Positions 15,887-24,639 of a DNA stretch of 59,639 nucleotides are shown here, piece after piece; within the stretch, counting starts at the first letter, position 1; each line of letters begins with the position of its first letter. The notes beneath the pieces are model-generated. The model was not told the DNA's origin and made no database searches. It saw nothing but the letters and a program-made list of their open reading frames with translations. Source of the stretch: Streptomyces sp. B93 (GTDB lineage Bacteria; Actinomycetota; Actinomycetes; Streptomycetales; Streptomycetaceae); NCBI RefSeq assembly GCF_018070565.1, contig NZ_JAGPXL010000042.1:1-59639 (forward strand), read 5' to 3'. The position numbers and the translations under genes are program-made.

Positions 15887-16051
15887 ACCGGGAGCTTGGC
15901 CCAGACCAAATGGCCTGTCAAGGGCCCAGAAGTAGGCCCCGACCAGCCGTTATGGGACCTACATATGCAGGAACCATTACTAAAGAAGGCGGTGAAAACA
16001 CCTCCAGACAGGACCCTTGTCGGGTAGACCACTGATGGACCACCTGGGGGT

Positions 16052-16067
16052 GCTGGACTAGACCAAC
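16052..16067. promoter_or_regulatory. dre site upstream of dasR
   Basis: GCTGGACTAGACCAAC matches the dre consensus at 12 of 16, including the TAGACCA core. It lies about 130 bases before the dasR ATG and implies autoregulation. Confidence 0.6.
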
Positions 16068-16195
16068 GGTGGGAGCGGGGGTATACAGAGGGGATCACGG
16101 ACCGTGCGGGGACCCCGTACGCGCAGCCGTGCCACGATGTGGGCCGTGGCCGACGGACGTCGGTCGTGCGGGACCGGGAGCCGGGAAGGCGGAGC

Positions 16196-16960
16196 ATGAG
16201 CACCGACGTCAGCAGTGCGGAGAACGAGGGCGGGGCAGGCGTCCGTACCGCGCGCGTGCCCAAGTACTACCGCCTGAAGAAGCATCTGCTCGACATGACG
16301 GAGACCCAGGCACCCGGCACCCCCGTACCGCCGGAGCGCACGCTCGCCGCCGAGTTCGACACCTCCCGCACCACCGTGCGCCAGGCCCTCCAGGAACTCG
16401 TCGTCGAGGGCCGGCTGGAGCGCATCCAGGGCAAGGGCACCTTCGTCGCCAAGCCCAAGGTCTCCCAGGCGCTCCAGCTCACCTCCTACACCGAGGACAT
16501 GCGCGCCCAGGGGCTGGAACCCACGTCCCAGCTGCTGGACATCGGCTACATCACCGCCGACGACACCCTCGCCTCCCTGCTCGACATCTCCACCGGCGGC
16601 CGGGTGCTGCGCATCGAGCGGCTGCGCATGGCCAACGGCGAACCGATGGCCATCGAGACCACCCACCTGTCCGCCAAGCGCTTCCCGGCGCTGCGCCGTT
16701 CCCTGGTGAAGTACACGTCCCTCTACACGGCCCTCGCCGAGGTGTACGACGTCCATCTGGCCGAGGCCGAGGAGACCATCGAGACCTCGCTGGCCACCCC
16801 GCGCGAGGCCGGACTGCTCGGCACCGACGTGGGCCTGCCGATGCTGATGCTCTCCCGGCACTCCCTGGACCGGGACGGCCATCCGGTCGAATGGGTGCGT
16901 TCGGTGTACCGCGGCGACCGCTACAAGTTCGTGGCGAGGTTGAAGCGTCCACAGGAGTAG
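16196..16960 (+). CDS. dasR: GntR/HutC-family global regulator DasR
   Basis: 254-residue repressor of GlcNAc uptake, chitinase and antibiotic-activator genes, released from DNA by glucosamine-6-phosphate. The N-terminal winged helix (about 20-90) includes ERTLAAEFDTSRTTVRQAL and GRLERIQGKGTFVA. The C-terminal UTRA effector domain runs from about 100 to 250. ATG 16196 (MSTDVSSAEN) is chosen because the product then matches the 254-residue S. coelicolor protein as I recall it and has GGAAGGCGGAG upstream; the frame is open to 16139. Confidence 0.96.
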   Translation: MSTDVSSAENEGGAGVRTARVPKYYRLKKHLLDMTETQAPGTPVPPERTLAAEFDTSRTTVRQALQELVVEGRLERIQGKGTFVAKPKVSQALQLTSYTEDMRAQGLEPTSQLLDIGYITADDTLASLLDISTGGRVLRIERLRMANGEPMAIETTHLSAKRFPALRRSLVKYTSLYTALAEVYDVHLAEAEETIETSLATPREAGLLGTDVGLPMLMLSRHSLDRDGHPVEWVRSVYRGDRYKFVARLKRPQE

Positions 16961-17057
16961 TGCACGGGGTGTAGCGCACCTGCTGATCCTGCTCTACCGT
17001 CCTCCCGTCAACAGACCGTCATGACCTACGCCATGGCAGCGACGGGAGGACGACCCG

Positions 17058-19196
17058 GTGCGCACCGCGAACGCTCGAACCATCGTCATCTGGACCCTCG
17101 TAGCGCTGGTCGGAGCCACCGGCTGGACCGTGCTCGCGCTCTCCCGCGGCGAGGAGGTGTCCGCCGCCTGGATGGTCGCGGCGGCCCTCGGCTCGTACGC
17201 GATCGCCTACCGCTTCTACGCCAGGTTCATCGCCCGCAAGGTGCTCAAGGTCGACGCGACCCGGGCCACCCCGGCGGAACGCCTCGACAACGGCATCGAC
17301 TTCCACCCCACCGACCGGCGGGTGCTGCTCGGCCACCACTTCGCCGCGATCGCCGGGGCCGGACCGCTGGTCGGCCCGGTGCTCGCGGCGCAGATGGGCT
17401 ATCTGCCCGGCACGATCTGGATCATCGCGGGCGTCATCTTCGCGGGCGCCGTGCAGGACATGGTGGTGCTGTTCTTCTCCACCCGCCGCGACGGCCGCTC
17501 GCTCGGCCAGATGGCCCGGGAGGAGATCGGCCCGTTCGGCGGGGCGGCGGCGCTGCTCGCGGCCTTCGCCATCATGATCATCCTGCTCGGCGTGCTGGCC
17601 CTGGTCGTCGTCAACGCCCTCGCCGAGTCGCCGTGGGGCACCTTCTCCATCGGCATGACCATCCCGATCGCCCTGCTGATGGGCTTCTACCTGCGGGTCC
17701 TGCGGCCCGGCAAGGTCGTCGAGGTCTCCCTCCTCGGCGTGGCGCTCCTGCTGCTCGCGCTGGTCTCGGGCCGCTGGGTAGCCGAGTCGTCCTGGGCGGA
17801 GGCCTTCACCCTGGCGCCGTCCACCCTGGTCATCTGGCTGGTGGCGTACGGGTTCATCGCCTCGATCCTGCCGGTGTGGATGCTGCTGGCGCCGCGTGAC
17901 TACCTCTCCACCTTCATGAAGATCGGCACCATCGGGCTGCTCGCCCTCGGTGTCGTCGTCGCCCTGCCGACGCTGAAGATGCCCGCCGTCACCGACTTCG
18001 CCTCGCGCGGCGACGGGCCGGTCTTCGCGGGTTCGCTCTTCCCGTTCGTCTTCATCACCATCGCCTGTGGCGCCCTGTCCGGCTTCCACTCCCTGATCTC
18101 CTCCGGCACCACCCCGAAGATGATCCAGAAGGAGACCCAGGTCCGGATGATCGGCTACGGCTCCATGCTGATGGAGTCGTCGGTGGCGGTGATGGCGCTG
18201 ATCGCGGCGAGCATCATCGACCCGGGCCTGTACTTCGCGATGAACGCGCCCGCAGGCGCCATCGGCACCACGGTGGAGAGCGCCTCGCAGGTGGTGACCG
18301 GCTGGGGCTACCAGATCTCCCCCGAGGAACTCGCCGCCGCGGCCCGTGCCGTCGAGGAGTCGACGCTGCTGTCCCGGACGGGCGGGGCGCCCACGCTGGC
18401 CGTCGGTGTCTCGGAGATCTTCTCCCAGGTGACCGGCGGGAGCCTCAAGGCCTTCTGGTACCACTTCGCCATCATGTTCGAGGCCCTGTTCATCCTGACC
18501 GCGCTGGACGCGGGCACCCGGGTGGGCCGGTTCATGCTCCAGGACACCCTCGGCAACGTCTACAAGCCGTTCAAGAACGTCAGCTGGAAGCCCGGCCTGG
18601 TCATCACCAGCGCGATCGTGTGCGGACTGTGGGGGTACTTCCTCTGGGTGGGCGTCCATGAACCGCTCGGCGGGATCAACCAGCTCTTCCCGATCTTCGG
18701 CATCTCCAACCAGCTGCTGGCCGCGGTCGCCCTGGCCGTGTGCACCACGCTGCTGGTGAAGTCCGGGCGCCTCAAATGGGCCTGGATCACCGGCGTCCCG
18801 CTGGTCTGGGACGCCACGGTCACCCTCACCGCCAGCTGGCAGAAGGTGTTCTCCAGCGATCCGCGCGTCGGCTTCTTCGAGCAGCGCGGTGTCTACCAGG
18901 CGGGCATCGACCGCGGCGAGGTCATCCCGCCCGCCAAGGACATGGACGACATGCACACCATCGTCACCAACTCCACGGTGGACGGCGTGCTCTCCGCGGT
19001 GCTGGCCCTGCTCATCGTGGTCGTGGTCGTCGACGCGGCCCGGATCTGCGTGCGCCACATCCGCCGCCCGGCGCTGTCCACGCTGCACGAGGCGCCGTAC
19101 GTCGAGTCGAAGATCGTCGCCCCGGCGGGGCTGTTCCCGACCCAGCGGGAGAAGGAGGAGGCGCGCGATGCCGTCGGTGCTGACCCGCGCGTTTAG
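17058..19196 (+). CDS. cstA: carbon starvation protein A family transporter (CstA)
   Basis: 712-residue membrane protein with many hydrophobic segments. CstA relatives carry pyruvate (E. coli BtsT/CstA) and have been linked to peptide uptake. CstA signatures seen are GHHFAAIAGAGPLVGPVLAAQ and GALSGFHSLISSGTTPKM. GTG 17058 follows a good GGGAGGA site. The 3' end overlaps the YbdD-like gene by 29 bases, the usual cstA-ybdD coupling. Its position next to dasR suggests a role under nutrient limitation, but no dre is evident in the 97-base gap. Confidence 0.92.
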   Translation: MRTANARTIVIWTLVALVGATGWTVLALSRGEEVSAAWMVAAALGSYAIAYRFYARFIARKVLKVDATRATPAERLDNGIDFHPTDRRVLLGHHFAAIAGAGPLVGPVLAAQMGYLPGTIWIIAGVIFAGAVQDMVVLFFSTRRDGRSLGQMAREEIGPFGGAAALLAAFAIMIILLGVLALVVVNALAESPWGTFSIGMTIPIALLMGFYLRVLRPGKVVEVSLLGVALLLLALVSGRWVAESSWAEAFTLAPSTLVIWLVAYGFIASILPVWMLLAPRDYLSTFMKIGTIGLLALGVVVALPTLKMPAVTDFASRGDGPVFAGSLFPFVFITIACGALSGFHSLISSGTTPKMIQKETQVRMIGYGSMLMESSVAVMALIAASIIDPGLYFAMNAPAGAIGTTVESASQVVTGWGYQISPEELAAAARAVEESTLLSRTGGAPTLAVGVSEIFSQVTGGSLKAFWYHFAIMFEALFILTALDAGTRVGRFMLQDTLGNVYKPFKNVSWKPGLVITSAIVCGLWGYFLWVGVHEPLGGINQLFPIFGISNQLLAAVALAVCTTLLVKSGRLKWAWITGVPLVWDATVTLTASWQKVFSSDPRVGFFEQRGVYQAGIDRGEVIPPAKDMDDMHTIVTNSTVDGVLSAVLALLIVVVVVDAARICVRHIRRPALSTLHEAPYVESKIVAPAGLFPTQREKEEARDAVGADPRV

Positions 19197-19368
19197 GAAC
19201 GTGCGCTGGTATCTGCGGGAGCTGACCGACGAGTCGGCGTACGACCGTTATGCGGCCCACTTCCGCAGAGATCACCCCGGCGTCCCGGTGCCGTCCCGAC
19301 GCGCGTTCGAGCGGATGCGCACGGACCGGCAGGAAGCGGACCCGCGGCAGGGCTTCCGCTGCTGCTGA
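19168..19368 (+). CDS. YbdD/YjiX family small protein (CstA partner)
   Basis: 66-residue basic protein containing WYLRELTDESAYDRYAAHF, typical of the YbdD/YjiX (DUF466) family. In E. coli YbdD is needed with CstA for pyruvate uptake. It starts inside the end of cstA in another frame and uses AAGGAGG located within cstA. The C-terminus ends FRCC. Confidence 0.85.
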   Translation: MPSVLTRAFRNVRWYLRELTDESAYDRYAAHFRRDHPGVPVPSRRAFERMRTDRQEADPRQGFRCC

Positions 19369-19372
19369 CCGC

Positions 19373-19386
19373 GGAAACCGGTTTCC
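19373..19386. promoter_or_regulatory. perfect 14-bp palindrome, LacI-type operator candidate
   Basis: GGAAACCGGTTTCC is fully symmetric and resembles LacI/GalR-family operators with a central CG. It lies 94 bases before the DUF3311 start. A related GGTTCCGTTTCC follows at 19403, and a TAGATT -10-like hexamer at 19429-19434. No LacI-type gene is in the window. Confidence 0.5.
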
Positions 19387-19479
19387 CGACATGTGAACAA
19401 GGGGTTCCGTTTCCGCCGTCCCCTGACCTAGATTGCCTGCGCGTTACACAGGTGATCAGTGAGGGGACGGAGCCACCGG

Positions 19480-19752
19480 ATGCCAATAGCGTCGGAAGTG
19501 ACGGAAGAGAACAGAGAGCCGGTGGTGACGCCGATCCGCGTCATCATCGCCCTCTGTCTGATAGCACCCTTCGTATCCATGCTGTGGGTCGGTTCCTACG
19601 CGAAGACCGAACCCACCCTCTTCGACATCCCGTTCTTCTACTGGTACCAGATGGCCTGGGTCGTGCTCTCGGCGGTTCTGACATCGTTGGCATACCACCT
19701 GTGGCAGCGTGACCAGCGCGCCCGCGCGTCGCAGAGGGGTGCCGGGGAATGA
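19480..19752 (+). CDS. DUF3311 small membrane protein (symporter accessory subunit)
   Basis: 90 residues, two membrane segments (PIRVIIALCLIAPFVSML and FYWYQMAWVVLSAVLTSLAY) with acidic N- and basic C-termini. DUF3311 proteins typically precede a sodium:solute symporter, as in the corynebacterial mctC locus, and are presumed accessory subunits. Its stop overlaps the symporter ATG (ATGA). Confidence 0.85.
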   Translation: MPIASEVTEENREPVVTPIRVIIALCLIAPFVSMLWVGSYAKTEPTLFDIPFFYWYQMAWVVLSAVLTSLAYHLWQRDQRARASQRGAGE

Positions 19753-21362
19753 ACGACGGCGTGAACGGCGTCGCGCTCGCCGTCTTCGTCCTCTTCTTCG
19801 TCGCCGTCACCGTGATGGGCTTCCTGGCCGCACGCTGGCGCAAGGCCGAGAACGAGCACAGCCTCGACGAATGGGGCCTGGGCGGCCGGTCGTTCGGCAC
19901 CTGGATCACCTGGTTCCTGCTCGGCGGCGACCTCTACACGGCGTACACCTTCGTGGCGGTCCCGGCGGCGATCTACGCGGCGGGCGCGGCCGGGTTCTTC
20001 GCGGTGCCGTACACGATCCTCATCTACCCGATGATGTTCGTGTTCCTGCCCCGCCTGTGGTCGGTCTCCCACAAGCACGGGTACGTCACCACCTCGGACT
20101 TCGTCCGTGGCCGCTTCGGCTCCAAGGGTCTTTCGCTGGCGGTGGCCGTCACCGGCATCCTCGCCACGATGCCGTACATCGCGCTCCAACTGGTCGGCAT
20201 CCAGGCCGTCCTGGACGTGATGGGCGTCGGCGGCGGCGAGAACACCCACTGGTTCGTCAAGGACCTGCCGCTGCTGATCGCCTTCGGCGTGCTGGCGGCG
20301 TACACCTATTCCTCCGGCCTGCGCGCCCCCGCCCTGATCGCGTTCGTGAAGGACACGCTGATCTACCTGGTGATCGCGGTCGCCATCATCTACATCCCGA
20401 TCAAGCTGGGCGGCTTCGACGACATCTTCGCCGCGGCCAGCCAGAAGTACGAGTCCGCGGGCGCGGGCGGCCTGGCGCCGAACGCCGCCTCGCAGTGGAC
20501 CTACGCCACGCTGGCTCTGGGCTCGGCGCTCGCGCTGTTCATGTACCCGCACAGCGTGACCGCCGTCCTGTCCAGCCGCAGCCGGGACGTGATCCGCCGC
20601 AACTCCACGATCCTGCCGCTGTACTCGCTGATGCTCGGCCTGCTCGCCCTGCTGGGCTTCATGGCCATCGCGGCCGGGATCAAGGTGGACAACGGCCAGC
20701 TGGCGATCCCGCAGCTGTTCGAGAACATGTTCCCGGACTGGTTCACGGGCGTCGCCTTCGCCGCCATCGGCATCGGCGCGCTGGTCCCGGCGGCCATCAT
20801 GTCGATCGCGGCCGCGAACCTCTTCACCCGCAACATCTACAAGGACTTCCTGAAGCCGGACGCCACCCCGGCCCAGGAGACCAAGGTGTCCAAGCTGGTG
20901 TCCCTGCTGGTGAAGGTGGGCGCGCTGGTCTTCGTCCTCGGCATGGACAAGACCGTCGCCATCAACTTCCAGCTGCTCGGCGGCATCTGGATCCTCCAGA
21001 CCTTCCCCGCGCTGGTCGGCGGACTGTTCACCCGCTGGTTCCACCGCTGGGCCCTGCTCGCGGGCTGGGCCGTCGGCATGCTGTACGGCACCATCGCCGC
21101 GTACGGCGTCTCCTCGCCGACGCAGGCGCACTTCGGCGGCTCGTCGAAGGAGATCCCCGGCATCGGCGAGATCGGCTACATCGGCCTCACGGCCTTCGTG
21201 CTCAACCTCGTCGTCACGGTCGTCCTGACCTTCGCCCTGAAGGCGGCCAAGGCCCCCGAGGGCATCGACGAGACCAGCCCGGAGGACTACACGGCGGACG
21301 CCGGGGATCCGGGAGTACAGGTCGAGCTGCCGCCTGCGACGGCGGACACCGCACGCACCTAG
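19749..21362 (+). CDS. sodium:solute symporter, MctC-like monocarboxylate transporter
   Basis: 537-residue SSS-family transporter with about 13 membrane segments, expected to import acetate, propionate or pyruvate. Typical features are LGGRSFGTWITWFLLGGDLY near the N-terminus and AAIMSIAAANLFTRNIYKDF. The C-terminus is hydrophilic and acidic. It is coupled to DUF3311. The nearest well-studied relative is MctC of Corynebacterium glutamicum; exact substrate is inference. Together with CstA it makes this a carboxylate-uptake block. A dispersed repeat starts at its stop codon. Confidence 0.88.
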   Translation: MNDGVNGVALAVFVLFFVAVTVMGFLAARWRKAENEHSLDEWGLGGRSFGTWITWFLLGGDLYTAYTFVAVPAAIYAAGAAGFFAVPYTILIYPMMFVFLPRLWSVSHKHGYVTTSDFVRGRFGSKGLSLAVAVTGILATMPYIALQLVGIQAVLDVMGVGGGENTHWFVKDLPLLIAFGVLAAYTYSSGLRAPALIAFVKDTLIYLVIAVAIIYIPIKLGGFDDIFAAASQKYESAGAGGLAPNAASQWTYATLALGSALALFMYPHSVTAVLSSRSRDVIRRNSTILPLYSLMLGLLALLGFMAIAAGIKVDNGQLAIPQLFENMFPDWFTGVAFAAIGIGALVPAAIMSIAAANLFTRNIYKDFLKPDATPAQETKVSKLVSLLVKVGALVFVLGMDKTVAINFQLLGGIWILQTFPALVGGLFTRWFHRWALLAGWAVGMLYGTIAAYGVSSPTQAHFGGSSKEIPGIGEIGYIGLTAFVLNLVVTVVLTFALKAAKAPEGIDETSPEDYTADAGDPGVQVELPPATADTART

Positions 21363-21434
21363 GGGCGCGGGGCTGTATCGATCTGCGGCTCCGCCGCGTG
21401 GGCGCGGACACCCCCCGCAACCCGCAGCGGGCCG
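21361..21434. repeat. dispersed intergenic repeat, family B
   Basis: AGGGGCGCGGGGCTGTATCG is followed by CTGCGGCTCCGCCGCGTGGG with a short CGGCTCCGCCG hairpin and a CAACCCGCAGC tail. I recognise this as a sequence scattered in many streptomycete intergenic regions (recollection). It directly follows the symporter stop. Confidence 0.65.
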
Positions 21435-21481
21435 CCTAAAGCGAGTGCTACGGCGGCCCGCTCTCGTTCACACTCACCCCC

Positions 21482-21988
21482 ATGGACATCCGGATCCGCC
21501 CCATTGACCCCACCGAACACAGCACTCTCGGAGAGATCACCGCACACGCCTACCTCCACGACGGCCTCCTCGACTTCGGCGAGAGCGACGCCTACCTCCA
21601 CGAACTGAGGGACGTCACCAAACGCGCCGCCACCGCCCAGGTCCTCGTGGCGACCGCCGACGGCCGAGTCCTCGGCGGCGTCACCTTCGTACCGGCCCCC
21701 GGCCCCATGTCGGACATCGCCCGCCCCGGCGAGGCCGAGATAAGGATGCTGGCCGTCGCCAAGGAGGCCCGCGGCCGCGGCGCCGGCGAGGCCCTCGTCC
21801 GCGCCTGCGTCGACCGCGCCCGCGCCACCGACGGCTGCACGGGCATCGTCCTGTCGACCCAGCGCACCATGCACAGCGCCCACCGCGTCTACGAACGTTT
21901 GGGCTTCACCCGCACCCCGGACCGCGACTGGAACCCGCTCCCGGAGCTGGACGACATCACTCTGCTCACCTACAAACTGACGCTCTGA
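21482..21988 (+). CDS. GNAT-family N-acetyltransferase
   Basis: 168-residue single-domain acetyltransferase using acetyl-CoA. The pyrophosphate loop is AVAKEARGRGAGEALVRACV (about residues 95-115), preceded by the beta strand EIRMLAV. The acceptor is unknown. It stands alone between the symporter and the nrd operon. No ribosome site is obvious before the ATG. Confidence 0.85.
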   Translation: MDIRIRPIDPTEHSTLGEITAHAYLHDGLLDFGESDAYLHELRDVTKRAATAQVLVATADGRVLGGVTFVPAPGPMSDIARPGEAEIRMLAVAKEARGRGAGEALVRACVDRARATDGCTGIVLSTQRTMHSAHRVYERLGFTRTPDRDWNPLPELDDITLLTYKLTL

Positions 21989-21998
21989 AACCGGCGCG

Positions 21999-22044
21999 CC
22001 ACAACATCTGGGGGTAGCACGGCGCCCCGGCACAAGATGTATGC
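21999..22044. promoter_or_regulatory. pair of NrdR-like boxes upstream of nrdAB
   Basis: CCACAACATCTGGGGG (21999-22014) and GGCACAAGATGTATGC (22029-22044) share an ACATCT/AGATGT core in opposite orientation. Their centres are 30 bases apart, about three helical turns, as in known NrdR box pairs. The second overlaps a TATGCT -10-like element (22040-22045). NrdR represses ribonucleotide reductase genes when dATP is plentiful. The match is by eye only. Confidence 0.5.
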
Positions 22045-22049
22045 TCATG

Positions 22050-22290
22050 CTCGCTGTCGCCGCAGGGGAATCCGGTGCGAATCCGGAACTGTCCCGCAAC
22101 GGTGTACTTGTGCGTGTTCGTTCGCGCACGGGCTTCAGTCCGAGGACCTGCCGACAGTGCGCCCGGCCGACCGGCCCGGGTGCCATGACGTCCGGGCCTC
22201 GTGGAGTGGGCCGGTGGACGCGACGCCGCGCGCGCTCGTGAGCTGCCCCCTGCCCTCCCGCAAGGCCCCGTGCCGAGCGGAGAGCCCCAC
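22050..22290 (+). promoter_or_regulatory. cobalamin (B12) riboswitch controlling nrdAB
   Basis: The aptamer core is clear: GCAGGGGAATCCGGTGCGAA, then TCCGGAACTGTCCCGCAAC, and the B12 box AGTCCGAGGACCTGCC (22137-22152). The arms CGCTGTCG and CGACAGTG close it. Downstream GGCCCGG (22173-22179) and CCGGGCC (22192-22198) can form a terminator-like stem before the nrdA start. B12-dependent repression of class Ia nrdAB, when the B12-dependent class II enzyme can serve, is established for S. coelicolor. Confidence 0.95.
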
Positions 22291-24639
22291 GTGACCATCG
22301 CGCCAGCCGACCCCGCTTCAGCGGCCCCCGCACCCGTCCCCGTCGACGAGGACGGGCCCGGCGCCGCGCTGTTGCGGACCCTGACCGAGCTGACCGCCGA
22401 CCTGCCCGACGCGGACCCCGGCCGGGTCGCCGCCGCCGCGCTGCGCGGCCGGTCCGCCCGGGCCGACGCGACGGAGCTGCGGGAGCTGGCCACCGAGGCC
22501 GCCGCCGGGCTGATCTCGGAGGACCCCGCCTACTCGCGGCTGGCCGCCCGGCTGCTGACCCTCGCCATCCGCGCCGAGGCGGCCTCGCAGGGCGTCACCT
22601 CCTTCACCGAGTCGGTGCGGACCGGCCACCGCGAGGGCCTCATCGCCGACCGCACCGCGGAGTTCGTGCGCGTCCACGCCGCCCGCCTGGACGCGCTCGT
22701 CGACCCGGGCGCCGACGACCGCTTCGGCTACTTCGGGCTGCGCACCCTGCACTCCCGCTATCTGCTCCGGCACCCGATCACCCGTCGGGTCATCGAGACC
22801 CCGCAGCACTTCCTGCTGCGCGTCGCCGCCGGTCTCGCCGAGGACGACAGCCGCCGGTCCGTCGACGAGGTCGCCGCGCTCTATAGCCTGATGAGCCGCC
22901 TGGACTACCTGCCCTCCTCCCCCACCCTCTTCAACTCCGGCACCCGCCACCCCCAGATGTCGTCCTGCTACCTGCTGGACTCCCCCAAGGACGAGCTGGA
23001 CTCCCTCTACGAGCGCTACCACCAGGTCGCCCGGCTCTCCAAGCACGCCGGTGGCATCGGGCTGTCGTACAGCCGCGTCCGTTCCCGGGGCTCCCTGATC
23101 CGGGGCACCAACGGGCACTCCAACGGCATCGTCCCGTTCCTGAAGACCCTTGACGCCTCGGTGGCGGCGGTGAACCAGGGCGGTCGGCGCAAGGGCGCGG
23201 CGGCTGTCTACCTGGAGACCTGGCACTCCGACATCGAGGAGTTCCTGGAGCTGCGGGACAACACCGGTGAGGACGCCCGTCGCACCCACAACCTCAACCT
23301 CGCGCACTGGGTGCCGGACGAGTTCATGCGCCGGGTCGCCGAGGACGGGGTGTGGTCCCTGTTCTCCCCGTCCGACGTGCCCGAGCTGGTCGACCTGTGG
23401 GGCGCGGAGTTCGACACCGCCTACCGGTCCGCCGAGGCACGGGGCCTGGCGAAGAAGACCCTCCCGGCCCGGGACCTGTACGGCCGGATGATGCGTACCC
23501 TCGCGCAGACCGGCAACGGCTGGATGACCTTCAAGGACGCCGCCAACCGCACGGCCAACCAGACCGCCGAGCCGGGCCACGTCGTCCACTCCTCCAACCT
23601 CTGCACGGAGATCCTGGAGGTCACCAGCGACGGCGAGACGGCCGTGTGCAACCTGGGCTCGGTCAACCTGGGCGCCTTCGTGACCGGCACGGACATCGAC
23701 TGGGAGCGCCTGGACGCCACCGTCCGCACCGCCGTCACCTTCCTCGACCGCGTGGTCGACATCAACTTCTACCCGACCGAGCAGGCGGGCCGCTCCAACG
23801 CCCGCTGGCGCCCGGTGGGCCTGGGCGTGATGGGCCTCCAGGACGTCTTCTTCAAGCTGCGGCTGCCCTTCGACTCACCGGAGGCGAAGGCGCTGTCCAC
23901 CCGGATCGCCGAGCGGATCATGCTCGCCGCGTACGAGGCCTCCGCCGACCTCGCCGAACGCAACGGTCCGCTGCCCGCCTGGGAGAAGACCCGCGCCGCC
24001 CGGGGCGTCCTGCACCCCGACCACTACGACACCGAACTGACCTGGCCGGAGCGCTGGGCGGCGCTGCGGACGCGGATCGCGGCGGTCGGCATGCGCAACT
24101 CCCTGCTGCTGGCCATCGCCCCCACCGCGACGATCGCCTCGATCGCGGGCGTGTACGAGTGCATCGAGCCGCAGGTGTCCAACCTGTTCAAGCGCGAGAC
24201 GCTGTCCGGTGAGTTCCTCCAGGTCAACTCGTACCTGGTGGACGACCTGAAGCGGCTCGGCGTGTGGGACGCCCGCACCCGGGAGGCACTGCGCGAGGCG
24301 AACGGCTCGGTGCGGGACTTCTCCTGGATCCCCGAGGACGTACGGCGGCTGTACCGCACGGCGTGGGAGATCCCGCAGCGCGGCCTGATCGACATGGCCG
24401 CCGCCCGCACCCCGTTCCTGGACCAGTCGCAGTCGCTGAACCTGTTCCTGGAGACGCCGACCATCGGCAAGCTCTCCTCGATGTACGCGTACGCCTGGAA
24501 GTCCGGTCTGAAGACGACGTACTACCTGCGCTCCCGCCCCGCCACCCGGATCGCCCGCGCCGCCCAGGCGACGGTCCCGGCCCCCGAGGCGGTCGCCTGC
24601 TCCCTGGAAAACCCCGAGTCCTGCGAGGCCTGCCAGTGA
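22291..24639 (+). CDS. nrdA: class Ia ribonucleoside-diphosphate reductase alpha subunit
   Basis: Reduces ribonucleotides to deoxyribonucleotides; catalytic subunit with the thiyl-radical cysteine. 782 residues from GTG 22291 (GGAG upstream). It shows SSPTLFNSGTRHPQMSSCYL with a redox cysteine, the active-site NLCTEI loop (Asn-Leu-Cys-Thr-Glu) and PTATIASIAG. The C-terminal shuttle pair is in ESCEACQ. The frame is open to 22201 but that would invade the riboswitch. It ends one base into the nrdB ATG (TGATG). Confidence 0.95.
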   Translation: MTIAPADPASAAPAPVPVDEDGPGAALLRTLTELTADLPDADPGRVAAAALRGRSARADATELRELATEAAAGLISEDPAYSRLAARLLTLAIRAEAASQGVTSFTESVRTGHREGLIADRTAEFVRVHAARLDALVDPGADDRFGYFGLRTLHSRYLLRHPITRRVIETPQHFLLRVAAGLAEDDSRRSVDEVAALYSLMSRLDYLPSSPTLFNSGTRHPQMSSCYLLDSPKDELDSLYERYHQVARLSKHAGGIGLSYSRVRSRGSLIRGTNGHSNGIVPFLKTLDASVAAVNQGGRRKGAAAVYLETWHSDIEEFLELRDNTGEDARRTHNLNLAHWVPDEFMRRVAEDGVWSLFSPSDVPELVDLWGAEFDTAYRSAEARGLAKKTLPARDLYGRMMRTLAQTGNGWMTFKDAANRTANQTAEPGHVVHSSNLCTEILEVTSDGETAVCNLGSVNLGAFVTGTDIDWERLDATVRTAVTFLDRVVDINFYPTEQAGRSNARWRPVGLGVMGLQDVFFKLRLPFDSPEAKALSTRIAERIMLAAYEASADLAERNGPLPAWEKTRAARGVLHPDHYDTELTWPERWAALRTRIAAVGMRNSLLLAIAPTATIASIAGVYECIEPQVSNLFKRETLSGEFLQVNSYLVDDLKRLGVWDARTREALREANGSVRDFSWIPEDVRRLYRTAWEIPQRGLIDMAAARTPFLDQSQSLNLFLETPTIGKLSSMYAYAWKSGLKTTYYLRSRPATRIARAAQATVPAPEAVACSLENPESCEACQ

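Larger units (their letters stand above)
15783..16195. other. dasA-dasR divergent regulatory region
   Basis: 413 bases with no gene. Both promoters and several DasR sites sit here: 15871-15886, a weak one at 15895-15910, a TAGACCACT half-site near 16025, and 16052-16067. A locally AT-rich block ACCATTACTAAAGAAGG (about 15971-15990) separates the two halves and could hold -10 elements. Confidence 0.7.

Noticed and set aside
15895..15910. Second dre next to the dasA site
   Set aside because: Only 10 of 16 positions match; mentioned in the region note but not called as a separate site.
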